From positions 1,096,190-1,160,189 of the forward strand of contig NW_022985452.1 of NCBI RefSeq assembly GCF_010093595.1: DNA of 64,000 nucleotides, read 5' to 3'. Under the pieces are notes generated by a model that saw nothing but the letters and a program-made list of their open reading frames with translations, made no database searches and was not told the DNA's origin. This DNA comes from Mytilinidion resinicola (lineage: Eukaryota > Ascomycota > Dothideomycetes > Mytilinidiales > Mytilinidiaceae). Numbering within the stretch: position 1 is the first letter of the stretch; every line of letters starts with the position of its first letter. Made by a program: the position numbers and the translations under genes. Below are positions 19,166-29,331 of this stretch, one piece after another.

Positions 19166-20543
19166 ATTGTCAATCAGGTTCATGGGGGTCTAGACTCGAT
19201 ATCGCAGCATAAGATACTAGGTGTCGTCCAGTAAGCAGTACTAATTTGATATCTGTTTGGTCGGCGCTGTGGCTCGAAGAGCAAATCTTTCCGAGTTGAA
19301 ATGTGTTCAAGAATGATGTAGGTAGCGGATCACTTTGGGCATGTCCCCGTAATTGTCGATGTTCTCATCAAATCAATCAAAACCCTCAATACTCATTAGT
19401 AGTATTAAGCTCCTGAGACGATTTTGGGCATGTCCTCATAGTTGTTGATGCTCTCATCCAATCAATCAACACCCTCAATACTCAAAAATCCTTTTGCCTT
19501 GAAAGTGATACCATCATACTAAGATCCAGAGACACATGTGAGAGCCATGGAGTATTATTATGGTCTTTTTTTAAATCAAAACGGGAAGCAATTGACTCTA
19601 ATCTACGTAGCACACTGACCTCAAGAGTACACCGATGATCTGCTGCCAACGACGTCTGTATCTACATACGTAAGAAACCTATAGGAATGTAACGAATGGA
19701 GAGGCATACGATGCTGCGTGAAGTGACGCCTTAAAAGAGTGTTTAGAACAACAACTAGTTGCATATTTGACAATGGCAAAAGGCGCCTTCAAGGTAGTAA
19801 GGTACTTGAATGTCCTCAATCACGTGATTGAGACAGCACAGGCGCTAGTATACGCAAGAACGAGCTCTAAAGAGTGATACATAGGTGTTGAATAGATGCG
19901 TCTAGGTTATTAGAATCTAAAAACTTAGTGGAATGAGACTACATATACGGGGTTTTTCTCTACGCTGGATCACGTTATGCACACATGCACGCGCCAGCCT
20001 TCTCCGCTTCAGCTTCGCCTCCATTGACTAGCATAGCCTTCTCAGCTTCATCCAAGTCGTTATCGATCACTCGGATTCCGAATTGTTGAAGACCAAATTG
20101 TTGAAGACCATGTCATACCACTTCTAAGCATAATACTCCACCCTCGTGCCCATTCGTTCATGTGTTATTGTGTGCCCCAAGTAATCACCATTGCTCAGCT
20201 TCCTGTGGCAGGTTAATAACCTTGAAATACCACGAATTGATGCCTAAACTGCGTTTCAACTCCCGACGCCTATTTGATGCATTACGAAACTACTTGCAAC
20301 TCTCGTGATAGTGGATATCACATCTCAGTGCGAGCGTCTGCATAACATTGATTCCCTAAGATATCTATTCCTAAATATGGATGATAATTTATCATTACAC
20401 CATGATTCAGTATCCAGCAAACCCATTTCAACAAGCCCGTCAGATTGTGGGGTCCCCGATACTGAGGATGGTAAGGCTCAAGGTCGAGGTCATTATCGTT
20501 ACTCCTCTACCAAAGCTCGTAACTTTGTAAAGTATGCACCGCA
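19166..20543. other. Intergenic with an 89-bp tandem duplication
   Basis: No convincing gene is present. Two imperfect copies of an ~80-bp sequence start at 19334 and 19423 (TTTGGGCATGTCC... to CCCTCAATACTCA). The differences are mostly C/T or A/G transitions. The small frame 20305-20547 has no recognisable domain. Confidence 0.5.
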
Positions 20544-23227
20544 TTGAGCACACCGGAAGTATATGAGCTAAATCATTCTAGGAGCTTCATAACTGGCCCT
20601 CATTTCGCCAGTTCAAAAGCCTCGGAAAGCTCTCGCAATAATATTCAAGGCCTTACTCTCATACCCGGTGCAGAACGAGTACAGAAACAACATTGGCAGC
20701 AATGTCTTGACGAGTACTTTCTCAACTCCACAAAACGCAAAGATCTACGCCATACCGACTTCCTACAGATCAGCGAACTACTCGAGAGCCCAGGAATGAC
20801 GCAATGCGCATCCGTCCCCAGGCTTTATTTTGTTATAAGATCTTTGAAGCTTTTGAATCTTTTGGATAATTTTCTGGCACGAAATTTCTGACCTGTGGTT
20901 CCCATTTCCGAAAACAGACATTACGACAATTGCTTCCCAATTCGTCGGATCAGCAAAGATTCGCCTCCGTCCAGGATGACATTCTCGACAAAACCTTTTT
21001 GAGGCAAGCTCCTAATCCCCACTTTAGTTTCGATGATGGCGATACTGTGTTTGGTGTTGGGCGTGTCCTTGGCGAAGGTGGTTTTGCCATCATCGAAGAA
21101 GTGACTGACTTCTAACCAGGTCGAAAAGAATTATTTGCGAGAAAGAAAATTGAAAGAAGCATTTGAAGACGCAAAAGACGTTGATGGCGGCTTTCCAGCG
21201 CGAAATCAACGTGATGCAGCTAGTCAGTTATCGGCACTGTGTCGAATTCATGGGCAGCTACAGTGACCGGGATTCTATTGCAATACTATCGGTCCCAGTT
21301 GCAGAAATGGATTTAGCGACGTTTCTAGATCTGCCCCATTTATTAGAACCTCAGATTCAGGTCTTGAACTCTAGCTTGGGATGTCCCAGCGCTGCTCTGC
21401 TGTATTTGCACGAGAAGAAGATACGGTACGTGATTTCAAGCGTTAGCCGTGGGACCTAGGGGTAATCGAGCGGGAATACAAGCGAACTCGGATAATGCCT
21501 TTGTGTAGTCTTTCTTCATTCCATCAATATCTCCAAATCCATCGTCTTCTTAGGCTAATTCAATCCAGGCACGAAGATCTCAAGCCCCAGAATGTTCTGA
21601 TACTCGGCAACAACGTCCTACTCACAGATTTCGGCTTCAGGTAAGCCACAAGCTACAATTTTTCGTCATAGATCCGTGGAGACATGCCTGCCACTGTCTG
21701 AGCGTATGAGGGGAAAGTTCTTCAGCTTGATACCCTTTAAGCTGCTTTAAAAGTGGTGGTTTAGGGCAGTATTGTAATTGCCGAAGTGGTCTCCAAAAAA
21801 AGTTCAAAAAGATTTAGACTGGCAAACAACGATGGACGTGTGTTTCAGCTCTATGGCGAGGAATTTTGTTGGAAAATTTATTACTGACCACTCAAAGCTT
21901 CGACTTCTCTGATGAATCAACATCTACAACGAGAGGCCGACCATCCCACTGGACCGCACGATATTCCGCTCCAGAGGTCATGGACTCAGGTTGCAGCACT
22001 ACAACCTAGGATCAACAACTCATATGCCAGAAAGCTACTCTCCGAACATCAGCTGTAGAGAACCCAGCTGAAATCTCAGCTGTAGAGAACCGAGCTGAAG
22101 CCTCAGCTGTGCAGGGCTCATCTGAACTTACTAGCGCGCCACCCTGGGGGTGGCCCCCTTCCTTCCCCTAGTATATATACAACTAGCTAGACGTCTATAG
22201 AAATCAGAGTTCACATCAATTTCAACCTGAGTCATGGAGTTTGATGACCGAAATAGAGCGACGGATATTTGGAGTTTGGGCTGTATATTCATCGAGGTTA
22301 TCTCTAGAATTCAGGGTCAACCCCTTACGTCCGTCAGAGACTTCTGGAAATCGAACGGCAACAAGCATTCAAGCTTTTCCATGAATGTGGACGCTACACG
22401 ACTCTGAGTAGACAAGATTATGTCGACGTCACAACCGGAGAAGTACTCAGCTATGCTCACATATGTCGCAAATACACTTCTGGAACGTGATCGACTCCTA
22501 CGGCCTTCTGCCCAGCAGCTTGTGGATAAAATAGGAGACACGGACATCATTTATCCGGACTTTCTATGGACCGGCTCCTGCTGTAGGAATATTCACACCA
22601 CACCTGAAACGCTATCCAGGCTCTTATGCGCCGGTGTCTTGGTGGAGGCTCCGCCGATATGGCCCCTAATCAATGAACAACATATTCGGAGAGAGACATG
22701 CATCCTACTCGACCGACTTCAATATCGTCGGGACAGATTCCCGGTCCACACCGTTACCATTTCGTGCTATGTTCAATTCCGCAGACGAGTTCGCCCATGT
22801 ATGTGACATTCTCACTCAGCTGGCCGCTCGTCTCGGAAATAGCATTGGTACTACCGAAAAACGAGGTCATGAACACACGAGCGATGACAATCATCGTTGT
22901 TCGCCTGAAGCTTTGCATCGAGCCATTGAAGCGAATTCAATATGCACGATGCTTTTCACTTGTCTTCTGTTTCAGCTGCGGCTTCGAAACAGCGAAGAGG
23001 AATTTGAGGTCTCGTGTATAGTGGAATTCTGCGTTGGTGGAGTCCCATTCCCTCGTTTGAAGTGTTACAAACACGCTGTGGTGGCTATGACTGTTCTTTA
23101 CGATCGTGTTGATCCAGATCCTGACTTCGTGCCTTGGGACGAACACCATCCGATAAACTCTCCCTACTATGGAGACTTGAGAAATGCGAGTCAAAGTCAA
23201 GTCATTGGACAATTCTTAGCTTGCTGA
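20544..23227 (+). pseudogene. Fungal protein-kinase gene, decayed and interrupted by a mobile element
   Basis: Pieces of one kinase can be read in order. First comes an N-terminal helical region (WQQCLDEYFLNSTKRKDLRH), then LWFPFPK one frame over. The glycine loop is FGVGRVLGEGGFAIIEE (about 21046-21100), followed by FQREINVMQ, HEDLKPQNVLI (about 21571), LLTDFGF, and HWTARYSAPEVM. After the element at 21984-22232 comes EFDDRNRATDIWSLGCIFIEV and a C-lobe to about 22560. The frame is broken by TAA at about 21113, TGA at about 21160, TGA at about 22404 and several shifts, and the catalytic HRD reads HED. Joining the element's two flanks gives PEVMEFDDRNRATDIW in frame, so the insertion hit a kinase exon. 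The last frame (22673-23227, 184 aa) may be its C-terminus or a separate unknown. Confidence 0.8.
21984..22232. mobile_element. LTR-like terminal-repeat element, copy B
   Basis: This 249-bp element starts ACTCAGGTTG and ends CAACCTGAGT (perfect 10-bp inverted termini). CATGG is duplicated on both sides (21979-21983, 22233-22237). It shares with copy A (7184-7397) the first 40 or so bases (TTGCAGCA...CAACCTAGGATCA) and the last 30 (CAGAGTTCACATCAATTTCA). The middle differs: here three near-copies of an AGCTGTAGAGAACC-type unit and a TATATATA run. It is inserted in the kinase relic between PEVM and EFDD. Confidence 0.8.
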
Positions 23228-23716
23228 CACGTTGTCGATGCTAGCGTTTTCTTGCAAGAAGATCGTCGAAGTGTCGACCGTATCATCGATGCGCTTTGAT
23301 AAGAGAATGAAATGACACATTGGGGCCATATTTGAATATTCCCCTATCAGACAATGTGTTGTATGAGAGGTCTCTATTAGCTGCACAGATTTCCAACTAG
23401 CACACATGATGTCTCCTCTCTACTCTTGATAATCATGTATGAAATTATTCGGCGTCCCGTTTTGAGTATCTCTGTCCTTTTCCGCCAATCCATAAGATCC
23501 AAGGCCTCAAACATCTGCACGAACTGTAGGACTCATCTCGCAAGCTTTCGAGTAAAAAATATATTAGGTATCATGCTCTACTTAGGCTAGTCCCGTCTGT
23601 CGTACTCCAACCAGAGAGAAGACCGACACTCTGAAACCAACCCCATTTTGGCAGACTCGGTATCAGATACTTTTGGGTAAGTGCTGTAGTCCCGTACCTG
23701 CAACTCGAGAGCATAA
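23228..23716. other. Intergenic, AT-rich
   Basis: I find no gene between the kinase relic and the 3' end of the SET gene. Confidence 0.4.
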
Positions 23717-25081
23717 TTAAGCACCACCAAGAAGGCGCCCCGCAAGCTCTTTCATCTTCAAGCTCAACCCTTTCTCCGCCTCACTCTCTCTCACGCACCT
23801 CGTACACTGGCACGGCCCTCCCATCCACGTCATCAGCTCCTTCCTACGTTCCTCAACCGGCAAAAAGCCATCTGGCGACTCCGGCGCGATGTAGGTGATG
23901 AACAACTCCTCTCCTTCCTCGATATTGCTTTTCGCACGCATCACAATCGACCGCGTCGGAGGCTGCCCGGCCACCACCTCGCCGGGGTTCTCAACCTGCC
24001 AGCTCACGTTTGGCTCGCAGCTGTGATTGAAGAAGCTGAAGAGCGGTCCCACGCCCTCCACCGCCTGGCGGTCAACGCACCCGAAACTATTGTTACGGAT
24101 CCGCTCATACACCGTCAGCAGTACGTCCATGTCGTAGCGGAGGTCGCCGTAGGTGTCGATGCCCAGGTATTCGAGGAAGTGTATCGGGTCTCTGATGTCG
24201 CGCTGGAGGCTGAACTTCCTGCTGCTGGCCGGTCCGTATGAGGCGGTGAGGCCAGCGATCAGCGGGTGCTCGAGTGGATGTGGGCAGTTGTCTCTGGCGC
24301 ACTTGGAGAGGAAGGTCGTGAAGAGAAGAGTGTGGAGAGCGTTGGGCACATGCGCATCGGCACGGACCTGGAAGCAGTTTGAGTCGAATGCTTCGGGGAT
24401 AGACGCGGCGTCATGTGGCGGATGGGCAACGGGTGGTGCGGGTACGGAACGCGTGGCGGCGATGAAGGTGGTAGACTCCTTGTGGACGAGCCCTTGTTTC
24501 GGGATCGGACGAGTCGCGAAGACGCCGTAGACGTCTGGCTTCCCGGCGGCGAGAGTGCTGTGCGAAATGCGGCAGGTTCCGTCAAGAGGTGGGCGTTTGA
24601 ATTGGGCGTTGGAGGACTCGATATCCGCCTCACTCCGCGTCAGGTACTCGGACGATATCGTCGGATATGTGCGAGGAATGTAGGAAGCAGTGGGTGCATT
24701 TGGCAGATCTTGGGCCCGAATGGCCCCATAAATCTCCTCCGTGTAGGACTCGAAGCTGTCCGGGTAGTATTGTGCGGCCTCGTTGCACACTCCCAAAGCG
24801 TCGGCGACGCAGTGCATTTCAAGTAGTGAGCGAATAAGCAGCTCATAGCCGTCTTTTTTGCACATATTGACCTCGTTAGTGTCCCGCATGCTCACTGCGT
24901 CCGCACCAAACTCGGTAGCAATGTCGCAGAGTGTGATGATCTTGTACGCATCGCTGGCCACCATTTCGGGATATTCGAGCATTTTCCAGATTTTGGCGCG
25001 CAAGAGGCGGTATTGGGCGTGACGGGGAGTATGTTGTATGGCGAAGCCGACCTCTCGAAGCTGCTCAAGGATGGGAGGCAT
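23717..25081 (-). CDS. SET-domain protein (SMYD/TPR-like lysine methyltransferase family)
   Basis: A single exon codes for 454 aa from ATG 25081. The first 130 residues are helical and look like degenerate TPR repeats (AKIWKMLEYPEMVASDAYKI, ALGVCNEAAQYYPDSFESY). The SET core follows: GVFATRPIPKQGLV, a long insert, FFNHSCEPNVSW (about 350-362, the NHSCxPN site that binds S-adenosylmethionine and forms the pseudoknot) and EELFITYI. The post-SET segment GPCQCTRC supplies zinc-binding cysteines. The family methylates lysines of histones or other proteins. The insert of about 130 residues between the SET-N and SET-C halves is where the MYND or I-SET region sits in relatives; I see no full MYND zinc pattern. 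Target unknown; probably nuclear or cytosolic. Confidence 0.9.
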   Translation of the reverse strand: MPPILEQLREVGFAIQHTPRHAQYRLLRAKIWKMLEYPEMVASDAYKIITLCDIATEFGADAVSMRDTNEVNMCKKDGYELLIRSLLEMHCVADALGVCNEAAQYYPDSFESYTEEIYGAIRAQDLPNAPTASYIPRTYPTISSEYLTRSEADIESSNAQFKRPPLDGTCRISHSTLAAGKPDVYGVFATRPIPKQGLVHKESTTFIAATRSVPAPPVAHPPHDAASIPEAFDSNCFQVRADAHVPNALHTLLFTTFLSKCARDNCPHPLEHPLIAGLTASYGPASSRKFSLQRDIRDPIHFLEYLGIDTYGDLRYDMDVLLTVYERIRNNSFGCVDRQAVEGVGPLFSFFNHSCEPNVSWQVENPGEVVAGQPPTRSIVMRAKSNIEEGEELFITYIAPESPDGFLPVEERRKELMTWMGGPCQCTRCVRESEAEKGLSLKMKELAGRLLGGA

Positions 25082-25925
25082 GTTCGATGTTTTGAAGAGT
25101 TGTGAGGTGGTGAGAGCGGTCGACAGGCGTGTTGACGCGACGGAGAACAGGCGGTGGGTGATGTTTTATGGCTTTGGCGTACAGGTGGAAGGGTAAGCGA
25201 TGGGAACGTTATAGGCCCTAGGGTCCTTCAAGCCTTTTCCAACCTCCCTAAATATTCACCAGCTGACGTCCGATTTCGGAGGCGTTGCAGAAGTCATCGA
25301 ATTCACACCCCTAAATCGGATCGAGGTCAGTGAAACCCTGGATCGATGGTCTACCCGCACACCCGTGTACACCTACCAGCCACTGCCTGAGGTGGCCCAG
25401 CTGTTTTTCGAAAAGTGCAAAAAGATGAGCTTCCGAGTCCGATCAGGGGATATCGAACAGCGGTAAGCCAGTACACTCGCAAGTTCGCCTCCCTTGAGAT
25501 ATCTTCGCAATTAACACCTAAGAGAACCACCATACTTGATCCCCATGTCCAGCTGCGTACACCTATCAACAATCGCCTGAGGAGGCTCAGCGAGTTCTCA
25601 GACCGCTCAAAATAGCAACCTTCCGATTCCTAAAATTCTTCGAGGGCCTACAAAAAGTGGCAAGCTGGTATAATAACACTTGCGAATCCCACCTAGTTTG
25701 AATACTCTCAAAATAATGGCTTTTTCAGTGACAAGTACTTACATAATCGACCGCATATCACCTCCTTTGATATACTTGTCGTAGCCGCAGAACGTGGTCC
25801 GCGTAGTGGCACAAAGTGACCGAAGTCATCGCTCGGAGCTATTAAAATTTCAGAGACTTGAGAAAAGACTTTAGAAAGGGAAGTTCTGACAGCCTACCTA
25901 AGCAACATCCCCTTCCCAACACCAT
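25082..25925. other. Intergenic, upstream of the SET gene
   Basis: No gene is seen. The SET promoter must lie here. Confidence 0.4.
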
Positions 25926-25929
25926 ATAA

Positions 25930-26610
25930 CCGAAGTAGCGCCATGATGTCAAATCTACCCGCCTCCAAATCTGGCTCCTGAATTTAGCCGGCCGCTCACG
26001 ATACGAAAAGGTAAGGCTTGGAATCAGGACCCTCGGTCATTAATCTTGATAATCGACTTACACCTCGAATCCGCCCCTCGACACATCAAATGAAGCACCG
26101 CAATGATGTACCAGCCTCCAAATCTAGCTTCTGACATTGCCCGGCCAATCATAGGATCAGAAAAATAAGGCCTAGAATCAGGACGCTCGCTCACTCGTCT
26201 TGCCAAGCGACTTACGCTTTGAATCCACCCCTCTGCATACGAAACGAAACGCCGGAAAGTTGTCAAAAGCACTAGCCTCTAAATCAGGCCCATATATCCC
26301 CTCTCATGGCTTGAGACAAGTATCATCTGGTCTTTCGTTTTGACAACCTAGCTGCGCCACAGACACTCCTCAACACCCTGAGTTGACAGGAGTACGATGT
26401 CAAAAGTATCAGCCTCTAGACCAAACCCGTAGCGTTCCCGTCTCGATCACGATATAATCAAAATGAGGGGCGGATTCCGAGCTACTCACTCGATCTTTTT
26501 GCCAGCCCACTCACACTACCCATCCACCCCTCGACACCTCAAGCAAATAACCACCAAAACATCAAAAGCACCAGCCTCCAAATCAGCCCCGCATCTTTCC
26601 CATGCCCCCA
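25930..26610. repeat. Degenerate tandem repeat, unit about 140-165 bp, about five copies
   Basis: The landmark AGCCTCCAAATC or close variants recurs at about 25963, 26113, 26272, 26407 and 26571, each preceded by a motif like CACCCCTCGACACATCAAA and often followed by CATGAT-, GATCAGAAAAATAAGG- or AGGACC-like blocks. The copies are well diverged. The array abuts the 3' end of the alcohol dehydrogenase gene. Confidence 0.6.
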
Positions 26611-26649
26611 CCTCTCTCAACCGCTTCCCTCCTAAACCACTTCCCCTCC

Positions 26650-28317
26650 TCACCACACAAGCACCGGCTTCACAACCCCACCCCCCCTCATCCCCTCCAC
26701 CGCGTTCTCCCACCCCTCCGCCCCAAAATACTCCACGATATTCTCCAACCCCAACCGTCCCGCCCTCCATTCCCCCACCAACTCCGCCACACTCTCCCGC
26801 GCCACCGAGTCTCCTTCAATAGCGCCAATATACTGCTTCCCCTGGACCATGAACTCGAAGATGGGCAGGTCGAGCACCGTGGAGGGGGGCGCGGTGCCTA
26901 CTTGCAGGATCTTGCCGCGCGGGGCGGTGAAGGCGATGGCGGTACGGATCAGGGCGGGGATGCCGGTCGTGTCTAGTGTGATGGTGGGGCCGAGGGAGGA
27001 GGGGGTGAGGGCGCGGACGGACGAGATGAGGGTAGCGAGGGGGAGAGGAGAGGAGGCAGAGGGGGAGAGGAGGGTGTGGGTTGCGCCCAGGTCGGTGGCG
27101 AGGGAGAGGCGGGATGGGACTGGGGAGTTCAGGTTAGTAAGTGGGCGTAAAAGGGGTGGGTGGGTGGGTACTAGGTTCTCCGGTGTGTATGATTCTTCTG
27201 GGTTGTAGCTTGGGTGAGCCTTCGGGAGAACCGATGCTAGAGGGTCTAGTACCCGTCCCTAGATCCTACTTACGAACATCGATACCGATGATGACTTTGC
27301 AACCGAGAGCTTTGGCGGCCTGTGTCCAAATTAGTGCCCTCACTTCTAACTCCCTCCTAAATCTATTGTTCCAGATAATCCCAAAGACGTGGAGCTTCAC
27401 GAATGAAATAAACTCACCATAATCCCACTCAACCCCACACCCCCCAAACCAACCACACACACCACATCCTCCTCCCCCGCTCCCGCAACTTTCTTAATCG
27501 TCCCCCACCCGGTCTGGATCCCACACCCCAGCGGCGCCAGCAACCTCAACTCCTCCAGCCTAACCCCCTCATCCTCACTCACGAGCCCCTTTACGTTAAC
27601 AACGCTCATCTCGCGGACCACAGTGCGGGACGCGAAGCTGGATTGGCCGAAGAAGGAGCCTCGGATGGTTGGTGTTACTTCCGGGGAGTTGGAAGTAGAC
27701 GCTGGAGAGAAGACAGGGCGGCCGAGGAAGTTGATCTCGTTGAACTCCGGGCAGTAGACGGGATGGCCGGAGGTGCAGAGGGCGCAGGTAGTGCAGGAGG
27801 AGAAGGAGAGGAGGACCGGGTCGCCCGGGGTGCAGGTCGTGACGGAGGAGCCGGTGCGTTCGACGATGCCGGAGCCTGGGAGTTGTATCAGGACTTACGT
27901 CTTTTCGCGACTTTGAAATGAGGACAGTTGGGGATGTAAGAATTGAAGAAACATGTTACAAAGGGAAGTCGAAGACCGGGGCTTTGGCTATCCCCTGAAA
28001 ACAAAGCCGAAATCTAGCATGCTTCCCCCTCCCTCACCCCCAAACCGCAGCACAATAAACAAACAATGCTCAGGCTTCCCTAACCAAGTCAACTTACCTT
28101 CGTGCCCCTTAACACACGGATAGCACGCTCCCCACTCCCCCTCCTTCACATTCCCAAAATGCACATCCGTACTACAGACCCCGCTCGCCACAACCCTTAC
28201 CACAACTTCATCATCCCCCGGTTCGCGGATCGTCACATCCTCCATCTTCCACAGGCCTTTTGAAAGCGGCCCGCGCGAGACGATAGCACGGGCGGCGTTG
28301 GGTTTAGTGTCGGACAT
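26650..28317 (-). CDS. Zinc-dependent alcohol dehydrogenase (MDR family, aryl-alcohol type)
   Basis: Four exons (28317-28098, 27875-27418, 27319-27274, 27119-26650) join in phase to 397 aa. Catalytic zinc ligands are visible as SGVCSTDVH and KGHEG-SGIV; the structural zinc cluster is SSCTTCALCTSGHPVYC. The NAD(P) site is GLGGVGL followed by IIGIDV, and GCGIQTGWGT matches the class III/aryl-alcohol branch. The family oxidises primary alcohols, including aromatic ones, to aldehydes. The start is taken at MSDTKPNAARAIV (28317) rather than the in-frame ATG at 28374, because the former lies at the usual distance from the GroES-like domain. The first intron (222 nt) is long for this genome; the intron at 27120-27273 has a perfect CTTACTAAC branch. 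Probably cytosolic. Confidence 0.9.
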
Positions 28318-29331
28318 CGCAAAAGTAGTGATCTCGCAAATTGAACGAAGACGATGAGGCGAGAAGAAGGCCATGCCGGAATGGGGGAGTTCGGAGGCTA
28401 AGAGACAAGTAACAGAACGAATTGCACAGATGAAAGCGAGAGTCCGGAGAGGGAATTCGACCGCGAAGAGAAGGATTGGAGAACGGTACCCGACTTATCG
28501 AACATCCATGGTTCGGTCTGGTGTCACCAAACCCCGGCTCCGCTCCCGTCTCGGCACGTCGGGCGGGCGTGGGGTTTGTGCATGCAACTCGTCCGAATGA
28601 GTGACCTGAGAGGCGAAAGAAAGTGACGGGGTGCTGCAAACCCCGGAGACAGGTGCAGTCTGCAGCGCACCACCATCGGCGTTTACAGCACCACCCTAGG
28701 TAATTGGATGGTTGCGTTCTTATCTTCAAACCATGAGCCCCAAAGAACAATCAAGAGACTGGGCTCGTGTAATTCGAAGTCTATGCTATTCTAATCATTA
28801 CAAGGAATACTCGGACGCTGTCCTCCTTTAGTTAAAATCCGTTGAACCCCAATCTGGTTGGTCCCTTATACCACCCACCACTCTTCCCATTCCCATCCAA
28901 CCGCGGAGTATCTCGATATCGTCAAGAAGAAGAAAAATGAACAGCTCAGGCAACAGAAGACGGCAGGCTTGTTCCAATTAAACCCAGAACTCAGCTAGGA
29001 ACAGTCTCAAAACAGCTTGCGGTATGCCCGCCGACATACAACAATGTCGCACCCAAGAAGAAGAAAACAAAAAGGAAAACAGCAAAGCTCCAACCTATGC
29101 TCGCTATAAAAACGTAGGAAATGCCGAGGTTTTTGCGCTTTAAAAGTTTTCCGCAAAACGCAATCAAAAACGCCCGTAGCCTAGCCGCCCAAGAACACCT
29201 CGTGATAATAGGCTGCATAACATGATGAGGAGTACTAGACACTGAAAAAGGGAATCGATCGGAGAGGTTGAGTGAGGATAGAGAAGGCGACATTCGTATC
29301 GTGTGCTATCTGTGAGCTAGACGGTAGTCCC
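28318..29331. other. Intergenic between the alcohol dehydrogenase promoter and the VAC8 3' end
   Basis: About 1 kb. I see no gene; the frames present are short and unlike known proteins. Confidence 0.4.

Noticed and set aside
18322..19212. 296-codon frame overlapping the UbiA gene
   Set aside because: Shadow frame; the UbiA motifs and hydrophobic helices are in the other frame.
28318..28374. Longer N-terminus for the alcohol dehydrogenase from ATG 28374
   Set aside because: Would add 19 Arg/Phe-rich residues not expected in the family; MSDTK at 28317 fits better, though a mitochondrial presequence cannot be fully excluded.
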